A stretch of 64,000 nucleotides of DNA from Streptomyces bauhiniae (GTDB lineage: Bacteria; Actinomycetota; Actinomycetes; Streptomycetales; Streptomycetaceae), in NCBI RefSeq assembly GCF_004784475.1, contig NZ_SRRT01000002.1:953704-1017703 (forward strand), written 5' to 3'. Made by a program: the position numbers and the translations under genes. Of this stretch, positions 46,309 through 53,486 are shown piece after piece (positions within the stretch are counted from its first letter, which is position 1; each line of letters starts with the position of its first letter). The notes beneath the pieces were generated by a model. The model was given only the letters and a program-made list of their open reading frames with translations, did no database searches and had not been told where the DNA came from.

Positions 46309-47298
46309 ATGGCCACGCCTTCCGATGTCACCTCCCCCTCCCTGCTGAAGCCCCCGGCGGCCGCGCCGCCCTCCGACGGCACCGAGCTGCCCCGGATCGT
46401 GCCCCGCCGGCACCTCGGCCGCTGGATAGCCGCGGCCGTCGCACTGCTGGTCCTGGCCATGGTGCTCAACTCCGTGGTGCGCAACGACGCCTTCCAGTGG
46501 CAGGTGGTGGGCCAGTACTTCACCACCGCCGCCGTGCTCGACGGGCTGCTGCTCACCCTGTGGCTGACGGCCGCCGTGATGGTGCTGGCGTTCCTGCTCG
46601 GCACCGGCATCGCGGTGCTCCGCCTCTCCGCCAACCCCGTGCTGCGCACCCTGAGCTGGGGCTATGTGTGGATCTTCCGCTCGACCCCGCTGCTGGTGCA
46701 GTTGCTGTTCTGGTTCAACATCGGCGCGCTGTACCCGACGCTCGGCGTCGGCATCCCGTTCGGCCCCGAGTTCGTCACGGTCAAGACGGTGAACCTGCTC
46801 GGGCCGACCCTGACCGCGCTGATCGGCCTCACCCTGCACGAGACCGCGTACGCGGCCGAGGTGATCCGGGGCGGCATCCTCTCCGTGGACGCCGGGCAGA
46901 CCGAGGCGGCGCAGGCGCTGGGCCTGGGCAGATGGCGCACCCTGCGCCGGATCGTCGTACCCCAGGCGATGCGCTCCATCGTGCCGACGGCCGGGAACAT
47001 GCTGATCGGCACCCTGAAGGGCACCAGCATCGTCAGCGTGCTGGCCGTGCACGACCTGCTGTTCTCCGTTCAGTTGATCTACAACCGGACCTACCAGGTC
47101 ATCCCGCTGCTGCTGGTCGCCACCGTCTGGTACATCGTGGTGACCTCGGTGCTCAGCGTGGGCCAGTACCACGTCGAGCGGTACTACGGCCGGGGCGCCG
47201 CCCGCGACCGGGCACCCGGTCCGCTCGCCCGGCTCGGCCCCTGGCTGACCGTGCTGCGCGCCCGGACCCACCGCGCCTTTGTCGGCGGTGACCGGTGA
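46309..47298 (+). CDS. Amino-acid ABC transporter permease, divergent paralogue
   Basis: 329 aa from ATG 46309 (GGAGCG upstream; GTG 46216 would add 31 residues without homology-like character). FRSTPLLVQLLFWFNIGALY, LTLHETAYAAEVIRGGILSV, EAAQALGLGRWRTLRRIVVP, GNMLIGTLKGTSIVSVLAVH. Close paralogue of the permease at 42042-43046. With no own ATPase or binding protein on its strand, it probably shares those of the divergent operon. Coupled to the next gene by GTGA. Confidence 0.92.
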   Translation: MATPSDVTSPSLLKPPAAAPPSDGTELPRIVPRRHLGRWIAAAVALLVLAMVLNSVVRNDAFQWQVVGQYFTTAAVLDGLLLTLWLTAAVMVLAFLLGTGIAVLRLSANPVLRTLSWGYVWIFRSTPLLVQLLFWFNIGALYPTLGVGIPFGPEFVTVKTVNLLGPTLTALIGLTLHETAYAAEVIRGGILSVDAGQTEAAQALGLGRWRTLRRIVVPQAMRSIVPTAGNMLIGTLKGTSIVSVLAVHDLLFSVQLIYNRTYQVIPLLLVATVWYIVVTSVLSVGQYHVERYYGRGAARDRAPGPLARLGPWLTVLRARTHRAFVGGDR

Positions 47299-49280
47299 GC
47301 ACGCGCACCCTGGTGATCGTCGGCGCGGGACCGCGCGCCACCGGACTGCTGGAGCGCATCGGCGCCAACGCACCCGAACTCTGGTCCGGCGCGCATGAGT
47401 TGCGCGTCCATCTGGTGGACCCGCATCCGCCGGGGCCGGGCCGGGTCTGGCGGGACGAGCAGTCGCCGCTGCTGCGGATGAACTCCATGGCCGAGGACGT
47501 CACCATGTTCACCGACGAGTCCTCCACCGTGGAAGGACCGGTGCGCCCCGGCCCCTCGCTGGCCGAGTGGGCGGCCCAGTTCGCCGCGCCGGACGCCCCG
47601 CGCTTCTCCCCGTACGCGGAACCGGCCGACCCGGAGGTGCTCGCCGAACTCCGCACCCTGGACCCGGCCCACTTCCCGACCCGGCGCGCCCAGAGCGCCT
47701 ATCTGGACTGGGTGTTCCGCCGGGCGCTGGCCGACCTGCCGCCCTCGGTGACCGTCGAGTGGCACCGCACCACCGCGACGTCGGTCACCGGCCCGGCCGA
47801 CGGCCCCCAGGAGGTCCGCCTGGCCGGCCGCGGCGAGCCGCTCCGCGCCGACCTGGTGATACTCACCCAGGGGCATCTGGGCTCAACCCCCGCTCCGGCG
47901 CACCGCGTTCACGCCGACTTCGCCCGGCGGCACGGGCGCTTCCATCTGCCGCCCGCCTTCTCCGCCGACGCGGACCTGTCGGGGCTGCGGCCCGGTGAGG
48001 ACGTCGTACTGCGGGGCTTCGGGCTGGCGTTCGTCGACCTGATGGTGCTGCTCACCGAGGGCCGGGGCGGCGCCTACCGGACCGGGCCGGACGGCACGCT
48101 GACCTACCTGCCCTCGGGTCGCGAACCCGTGCTGCACGTGGGCTCGCGGCGCGGGGTGCCGTACCACGCCAAGACCGGCTACCGGCTCCAGGGACCCCGG
48201 CCGCCGCTCCCCCGGTACTTCGGTCCGGAGGCGGTCGAGGCGCTGGCCGCCGGGGGCGGTCCGCTGGACCTGCGGCGCGATGTGTGGCCGCTGATGGCCA
48301 AGGAGATCGGGTTCGGCCACTACCACGAGCTGTTCCACGCCCACCCCGAGCGCACCGCCATGCCCTGGCCGGAGTTCCTGGCCGCCTACGACCAATTCGG
48401 CTGGTACTCCGCTCAGTTGGCCGGGCTGGTCGCCACCGCCGTGCCCGACCCGGCCGACCGGCTGGACTTCGAGGCGCTGGACCGCCCGCTGGACGGACTC
48501 GTCTTCGACACCCCGGACGCCTTCCAGGAGCACCTGCGCGCCTACGCCCGCGAGGACCTGGCCCGCCGCGAGGACCCGGAGCACAGCGCCGACCTGGGCG
48601 CGTTCCTCGCGCTGCTCTCGATATACGGCCAACTGCCCGGTCTGGTCGCCTCCGGACGGCTGACGGCACGCTCGCTGGCGGACGGGCTGGACGGCTGGTG
48701 GCACGGGTTCTTCAGCTTCCTCGCCTCCGGCCCGCCCGGCTTCCGGCTGCGCGAGCTGGACGCGCTGTCCCGCGCCGGTGTGGTGCGCTTCCTCGGCGCC
48801 GACATCAGGGTCGGCACGGACGAGGCCACCGGCACCTTCACAGCGACGAGTCCCACGGTGCCGGGGCACACGGTGCACGCGACCGCCCTGATCGAGGCGT
48901 ATCTGCCGGGTCCGAACCTGGAGCGCACCGAGGACCCGCTGCTGCGGCATCTGCACCGCACCGGCGCGCTGGCGGAGGAGGTGGTGGCCGACGGCACGCA
49001 CCGGCACCGGTCCGGGCGGATCACCGTCTCCCTCGCCGACGGCCATCTGATCGACCCCGGCCTGGGCCGGCCGCACCCGCGCCGGATCGCCCTGGGCGCC
49101 CCGACCGACAGCCGGGCCATCGCCGCCTTCGCCCGGCCCCGCACCGACGCGCCCGCCTTCCGGCAGAACGACACGGTGGCCCGGGCGGTGCTGCGGACGC
49201 TGGACGCCGAACCGGAGCCACATGGGCGCGGGCCACATGTGCGGGGGCCACATGTCGACTGCGCGCGGGTCGGGGGCTGA
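47295..49280 (+). CDS. FAD/NAD(P)-binding protein (NAD_binding_9 type)
   Basis: 661 aa. N-terminal dinucleotide fold TLVIVGAGPRATGLLERIGA, VHLVDPHPPGPGRVWR, RMNSMAEDVTMFTD; VILTQGHLGS and VVLRGFGLAFVDLMVLLTEG later. The family resembles HI0933-like or ornithine-monooxygenase-like flavoproteins, but the reaction is unknown. In the same transcript as the permease, it likely oxidises an imported sulfur compound. The C-terminus PHGRGPHVRGPHVDC comes from three CCACATG-containing repeats at 49217-49256. Confidence 0.85.
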   Translation: MSTRTLVIVGAGPRATGLLERIGANAPELWSGAHELRVHLVDPHPPGPGRVWRDEQSPLLRMNSMAEDVTMFTDESSTVEGPVRPGPSLAEWAAQFAAPDAPRFSPYAEPADPEVLAELRTLDPAHFPTRRAQSAYLDWVFRRALADLPPSVTVEWHRTTATSVTGPADGPQEVRLAGRGEPLRADLVILTQGHLGSTPAPAHRVHADFARRHGRFHLPPAFSADADLSGLRPGEDVVLRGFGLAFVDLMVLLTEGRGGAYRTGPDGTLTYLPSGREPVLHVGSRRGVPYHAKTGYRLQGPRPPLPRYFGPEAVEALAAGGGPLDLRRDVWPLMAKEIGFGHYHELFHAHPERTAMPWPEFLAAYDQFGWYSAQLAGLVATAVPDPADRLDFEALDRPLDGLVFDTPDAFQEHLRAYAREDLARREDPEHSADLGAFLALLSIYGQLPGLVASGRLTARSLADGLDGWWHGFFSFLASGPPGFRLRELDALSRAGVVRFLGADIRVGTDEATGTFTATSPTVPGHTVHATALIEAYLPGPNLERTEDPLLRHLHRTGALAEEVVADGTHRHRSGRITVSLADGHLIDPGLGRPHPRRIALGAPTDSRAIAAFARPRTDAPAFRQNDTVARAVLRTLDAEPEPHGRGPHVRGPHVDCARVGG

Positions 49281-49286
49281 TGTACG

Positions 49287-49317
49287 AGGGGGCTGCCCGG
49301 ACGACGACCGGGCAGCC
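49287..49317. terminator. Bidirectional hairpin terminator
   Basis: Perfect 12-bp arms GGGGCTGCCCGG / CCGGGCAGCCCC with a 7-nt loop, between convergent genes ending at 49280 and 49331. Confidence 0.85.
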
Positions 49318-49330
49318 CCTCCGTATGTGC

Positions 49331-50206
49331 TTACGCCTGCGGCCCCACCGGGATGTCGCCGCGCAGGGTGATCCGGTGCATCACCCGGTGCTGGTCCCCG
49401 TAGTCGCGGTTGGCGTAGTGGGAGGTGCTGCGGTTGTCCCACAGGGCCACATCACCCGGCTGCCAGCGGTGCCGGACCACATGTTCCGGCTTGGTGAGGT
49501 GTGCGTAGAGAATGTCCAGCAGGCCCCGGCTCTCGTGCTCGGAGACACCGACGATGTGCGAGGTGAAGCCGGGGTTCACGAACAGCCCCTTGCGCCCGCT
49601 CTCCGGGTGCACCCGCACCACCGGATGCTCCACCGGCGTGAGCTGCGTGAACACCTCGCCCTCCCACAGGTTCCCCTTCCCCTGCCGGCGCTGGGCCAGG
49701 TAGTAGCCGAACTCGCGGGAACCGTCGTGCACGGCGGTGAGGGTGTCGATGTGCGCCCGCAGCCCCGGCGACAGCGACTCGTACGCGGCCTGGCTGTCGG
49801 CCCAGTTGGTGTCCCCACCCGTGGGCGGCAGCACCACCGCGCGCAGCACGGAGATGGCGGGCGGGCGCGGCACGAAGGTGACGTCGGTGTGCCACACGTC
49901 GGCGAAGCCGTTGTCCTGGCTGTCCAGCGAGTACACCTCGGGCGCCACGTCACCGGAGTCGTGCACCGGGTGCCCGACCGTGACCTCGCCGAGCCGGCGG
50001 CCCAGCTCGATCTGCCCGGCGTCGTCGAGCAGGTGCTGTCCCCGCACGAAGAGGACCTTGTGGCGCACCAGTGCCGCGCGCAACGCCAGCACGCCGTCGT
50101 CGTCCAGGTGGGCCAGCTCGATGCCGTCGATCTCGGCGCCGATGTTCGGGCCCAGCTCGGTGAGCGGCAGCCGCGTCGCCACGGGCCGGTCGCTGAGGAT
50201 GCTCAT
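49331..50206 (-). CDS. TauD/TfdA-family dioxygenase
   Basis: 291 aa Fe(II)/2-oxoglutarate dioxygenase. Metal triad VWHTDVTFV (His, Asp) and HRVMHRITL (His); NWADSQAAYESLSPGLR and GDVALWDNRSTSHYANRDYG with the 2OG-binding Arg near the end. Hydroxylates taurine or another sulfonate so that it releases sulfite. Last gene of the operon that begins at 53013 and includes a sulfonate ABC transporter. Confidence 0.93.
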   Translation of the reverse strand: MSILSDRPVATRLPLTELGPNIGAEIDGIELAHLDDDGVLALRAALVRHKVLFVRGQHLLDDAGQIELGRRLGEVTVGHPVHDSGDVAPEVYSLDSQDNGFADVWHTDVTFVPRPPAISVLRAVVLPPTGGDTNWADSQAAYESLSPGLRAHIDTLTAVHDGSREFGYYLAQRRQGKGNLWEGEVFTQLTPVEHPVVRVHPESGRKGLFVNPGFTSHIVGVSEHESRGLLDILYAHLTKPEHVVRHRWQPGDVALWDNRSTSHYANRDYGDQHRVMHRITLRGDIPVGPQA

Positions 50207-50266
50207 ACGGGTGTCCTTTCCGGTACGGCCCCGTCCGGGACCTGGGTTCTTGTCGCGGTACGGCGG

Positions 50267-51073
50267 TCAGGCCGCGGCGGCGCTCTTCACGGCGTGCGCG
50301 ACCTCGGCGCGCAGTTCCCCGAACTCCGGTGAGCCGCGCAGCTCTTCGGCGTCCACCTCACCGCGCGGCAGGGTGATTGGCAGGTCGAGCGCGACGGTCC
50401 CCGGGCTCTTGGTCAGCACCACGATGCGGGACCCGAGGAACACGGCCTCCTCGGCCGAGTGCGTGACGAACACCGTGGTGCGCCCGGCCCGGGCGGCCAT
50501 CCGGCGTACGTCCTCCTGGAGCCGTTCGCGGGTGAGCGCGTCCAGCGCGGCGAAGGGCTCGTCGAGCAGCAGCAGCGGGTTCTCGGCGGCGAGTGCGCGG
50601 GCGATGGCGACGCGCTGCTGCTGGCCGCCGGAGATCTCCCAGACCCGGCGCGCCTCGGTGCCCTCAAGCCCGACCCGCACCAGCAACTCGGCCCTGCGCT
50701 CGGGCCATTGGGCGCGGTCGACGCCCGCGTACCTCAGGGCCAGGTCGAGGTTTCCGCGCACGGTGCGCCACGGGAAGAGCCTCGGCGTCTGGAACACCAC
50801 GCCCGCCGTGTCGCCGGGGCGGGGGTCGGTGCCGGAGACCTGCACGCTGCCCTCGCTGGGCCGCTCGAACCCGGCGATCAGCCGCAGCAGGGTGCTCTTG
50901 CCGCAGCCGGAGGCGCCGACCAGGACGAGGAACTCCCCGGTGGGCACGGTGAGATCGACCGGGCCGACGGCGGTCACGGCACCGTACCGATGGGTGACGT
51001 GGTCGAGCCGGACGGCACCGGCCTCGACTCCGCCTGACTCAACCTTCGCTTTCGTCAGCTCACTTGAGGACAT
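50267..51073 (-). CDS. Sulfonate/taurine ABC transporter ATP-binding protein
   Basis: 268 aa. Walker A GASGCGKST, VVFQTPRLFPWRTV, signature ISGGQQQRVAIARAL, Walker B LLLLDEPFAALDAL, VTHSAEEAVFLGSRI, as in SsuB/TauB. Overlaps the binding-protein gene by 14 bp. The C-terminal stretch LDLPITLPRGEVDAEELRGS is typical of the family. Confidence 0.94.
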   Translation of the reverse strand: MSSSELTKAKVESGGVEAGAVRLDHVTHRYGAVTAVGPVDLTVPTGEFLVLVGASGCGKSTLLRLIAGFERPSEGSVQVSGTDPRPGDTAGVVFQTPRLFPWRTVRGNLDLALRYAGVDRAQWPERRAELLVRVGLEGTEARRVWEISGGQQQRVAIARALAAENPLLLLDEPFAALDALTRERLQEDVRRMAARAGRTTVFVTHSAEEAVFLGSRIVVLTKSPGTVALDLPITLPRGEVDAEELRGSPEFGELRAEVAHAVKSAAAA

Positions 51074-52115
51074 CGGGCAGCCCCTTGAGGTAGAACGCCT
51101 TCTCGACGGAGGCCGCGGAGGGCGCCGCGTCGATCTGCTTCTGGCCGGCCAGGAAGCGGCCGGTGTCGCCGACGTAGGTCAGCAGCTTGCCGGGCTTGCC
51201 GTCGGTGCCCAGCCACTCGTCGGAGGTCACCTGCTCCGGGGTGAGGAACACGCCCTGCGCGAGCTGGGCGCGGGCGTCGGCGGCGCTGATGTTCAGCTCG
51301 GCCGCGACCGCCTTCACCGAGCCCTCGTGGTCGGACTTCAGAAGCCGCAGCGCCTCCGCCTCGGCCTTGCGCCAGGCGTCGATCGCCTTCGGGTCGCGGG
51401 CGATCAGCTCGTCCGAGACGACGGCGAGGTCCAGGGTCGGCTTGCCCGAACCGGCCACCTGCTTACTGCTGGTGAGCTGCTTGCCCGTCTTGCGCAGCTC
51501 GTCCAGCGTGGGCAGCCAGACGTACGCGGCGTCGATGTCGCCCCGCTGCCAGGCGGCGAGGATCGCCTGCGGCTGGAGGTCGATCAGCTTCACGTCGGAC
51601 GGCTTCAGCCCGGCCTTGTCCAGCGCGGCCAGCAGGCTGTAGTGCGAGGTCGACGCGAACGGCGTGGCGACCGTACGCCCCTTCAGCCCGGCCACGGCGG
51701 AGATCCCGGTGCTCTTCCGCGCGACCAGCGCCTCGTTCTCCCCCGCCACGTCGAGAATCCAGGCGACCTTGTACGGGATCGGCGACGGCCCGGATATCCC
51801 GCGCGCGAACGGGCTAGACCCGAGCGCGGCGATGTCGAGGGACTTGCCGAGGAACGCCTGGTTGACGCTGGCTCCGGAGTCGAACTTGATCCAGGTGATG
51901 GTGTGGTCCGGCAGCGCCTTCTCCAGCAGCTTTCTGTTCTTGACGATCAAGTCGCCGCTGGGAAAGGCGAAGTAGCCGATGCGCAGCCGCTTCCCGGAGC
52001 CGGAGGCCGAGGCGGAGCTGTCGGTGGAGCAGCCGGTGACCGCCGCGGTGGCGGCGACGGCGAGCGCACCCGCGAGCATCTGTCGGCGGGACGGGCGGTG
52101 CGGGGCGTGAGACAT
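51060..52115 (-). CDS. Sulfonate/taurine-binding lipoprotein
   Basis: 351 aa. Possible Tat/Sec signal (SRRQMLAGALAVAATAAVTG then Cys, a lipobox). NMT1/TauA-type fold: RIGYFAFPSGDLIVKNRKLL, IKFDSGASVNQAFLGKSLDI, AGLKGRTVATPFASTSHYSL, AWQRGDIDAAYVWLPTLDEL. Delivers a sulfonate to the permease encoded just upstream. Confidence 0.92.
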   Translation of the reverse strand: MSHAPHRPSRRQMLAGALAVAATAAVTGCSTDSSASASGSGKRLRIGYFAFPSGDLIVKNRKLLEKALPDHTITWIKFDSGASVNQAFLGKSLDIAALGSSPFARGISGPSPIPYKVAWILDVAGENEALVARKSTGISAVAGLKGRTVATPFASTSHYSLLAALDKAGLKPSDVKLIDLQPQAILAAWQRGDIDAAYVWLPTLDELRKTGKQLTSSKQVAGSGKPTLDLAVVSDELIARDPKAIDAWRKAEAEALRLLKSDHEGSVKAVAAELNISAADARAQLAQGVFLTPEQVTSDEWLGTDGKPGKLLTYVGDTGRFLAGQKQIDAAPSAASVEKAFYLKGLPDVLK

Positions 52116-52152
52116 GGAAGTGCCGTTTCTTCTAGCGGGAGTCGGGTGCTTC

Positions 52153-53013
52153 TCAGGTGCGGCCGCGCCAGGGCACGACGGCCCGTTCCAGGCGCAGCAG
52201 CAGGCCGTCGATGATCAGGCCGGAGATGCCGATGGCGATGATGCCGACGAGCACGACCGGGGTGTTGTTGTAGTTGGCGGCGTCCTTGACCATGCCGCCG
52301 ATGCCGGGCAGTCCGTTGACCAACTCGGCGGCCACCAGCGAGGAGTAGGCGACCCCGACGGCCAGCCGGACGCCGGTCAGCGTCTCCGGCAGGGCGGAGG
52401 GGATGACGACGTCCCGTACGACGTCCCAGCGGGAGGCGCCGAGCGCGCGGGCGGCCTCGGTGAGCGCCTTGGGTACGGCGGCCACGGCCGTGGTGGTGGA
52501 GACGGCGACCGGCGGGAACGCGGCCACGGCCAGCAGGGTGATCTTCGGCTCCTCGTTGATGCCGAGCCAGATGATCAGCAGGGAGAAGTACGCCAGCGGG
52601 GGCAGGGTGCGCAGGAAGGTGATCCACGGCTCGAACAGCGAGCGCACCCAGCCGACGGTGCCCATCAGCAGCCCGAACACCACTCCGGCGGCGATGCCGA
52701 TACCGGCGCCGAACGCGATGCGGCGCAGGCTGATGCCCAAGTGCTCGATGAGGTAAGTGCCGTTGTAGCCCCGGACTCCGTCGTGCGTGGTCGACACGTC
52801 GATGAAGGCCCGCCACACCTTGGCCGGCGGCGGCACCAGCGTCTCGCTCCAGGTGCCGCTCACCGCGAGGAGTTGCCACAGGAGGAGGAACAGGACGAGC
52901 GAGCCGAGCGGAAGTGCGGTGCGCCTGAGGGCACTTGAGGAGCGGGCGGGACGGGGTGCGACGGGGGCGGCCGGGAGCGGGTCGGCCTTCTCCGGGCGCA
53001 GGGAAAGGGACAC
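52153..53013 (-). CDS. Sulfonate/taurine ABC transporter permease
   Basis: 286 aa from GTG 53013, which has GGAGG about 6 bases upstream; the frame is open further upstream but without a Shine-Dalgarno. SsuC/TauC-type: LGSLVLFLLLWQLLAVSGTW, RIAFGAGIGIAAGVVFGLLM, LPPLAYFSLLIIWLGINEEP, EAARALGASRWDVVRDVVIP (EAA loop). First structural gene of the operon; a Cys-rich leader peptide lies 171 bp upstream. Confidence 0.93.
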   Translation of the reverse strand: MSLSLRPEKADPLPAAPVAPRPARSSSALRRTALPLGSLVLFLLLWQLLAVSGTWSETLVPPPAKVWRAFIDVSTTHDGVRGYNGTYLIEHLGISLRRIAFGAGIGIAAGVVFGLLMGTVGWVRSLFEPWITFLRTLPPLAYFSLLIIWLGINEEPKITLLAVAAFPPVAVSTTTAVAAVPKALTEAARALGASRWDVVRDVVIPSALPETLTGVRLAVGVAYSSLVAAELVNGLPGIGGMVKDAANYNNTPVVLVGIIAIGISGLIIDGLLLRLERAVVPWRGRT

Positions 53014-53184
53014 GGGCGGCCTCCATGGGGGCCTCGTAACAGCGGCGGTGGGGATGAGCGGGTACGGCGAAGTGCCGCCTGCACAGCGGGAGAGACCGGT
53101 CCTGCGAGACACAACTCGCCTGAAACCGCGCCGGGTTACCTCACCGGGCGGGGCGGACCGTCAGGAACGCGCGGACAGCGGCGG

Positions 53185-53256
53185 TCAGCGACAACACGCG
53201 GCCGGGCATCGGCACAGGTCGATGACCAGGCGTCGCACCAGCGGCATGGGATTCAT
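53185..53256 (-). CDS. Cys-rich leader peptide upstream of sulfonate operon
   Basis: 23 codons from ATG 53256 to TGA 53185: MNPMPLVRRLVIDLCRCPAA then CCR. It has the LV..R..IDLCR signature of actinobacterial sulfur leader peptides and four Cys codons, the last two adjacent (TGT TGT) right before the stop. AAAAGGG lies 4 nt before the ATG; ATG 53247 is a possible second start. Expected to couple cysteine supply to expression of the ABC-tauD genes. No simple complementary segment like that of the first leader was found. Confidence 0.72.
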   Translation of the reverse strand: MNPMPLVRRLVIDLCRCPAACCR

Positions 53257-53264
53257 GGGGCCCT

Positions 53265-53313
53265 TTTCTACCTCAGCCGGGGCTCACCACCAAGAGGTGT
53301 CCACGAAGTGGAC
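53265..53313 (-). promoter_or_regulatory. Promoter and palindrome upstream of second leader peptide
   Basis: -35 TTGGTG (53293-53288) and -10 TAGAAA (53270-53265), 17-bp spacer. GTCCAC-GAA-GTGGAC (53299-53313), a perfect 6-bp inverted repeat, sits 5 bp upstream of the -35 and could bind an activator or repressor. Confidence 0.45.
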
Positions 53314-53486
53314 CACAGGGTGAGAAAGGGCGCCCCGAGAGAGCCGGGAGAGGCCGCTAGGAGAGGCCGCCGGGAGAAACGTTCTGCCTGGACAGGCCGC
53401 CGAACCGCCCGGTGACCCGAGCGGCGTTCACTCGTTTGCCGTAGCACCAGCTCCGAACGCCCCCGGTCGTGGAAGGCAGTCGCCCG

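Noticed and set aside
53100..53184. Attenuator pairing with the Cys codons of the second leader peptide
   Set aside because: Short hairpins exist (e.g. gcgag/ctcgc near 53105), but no segment of 8 nt or more complementary to the Cys-codon region was found by eye.
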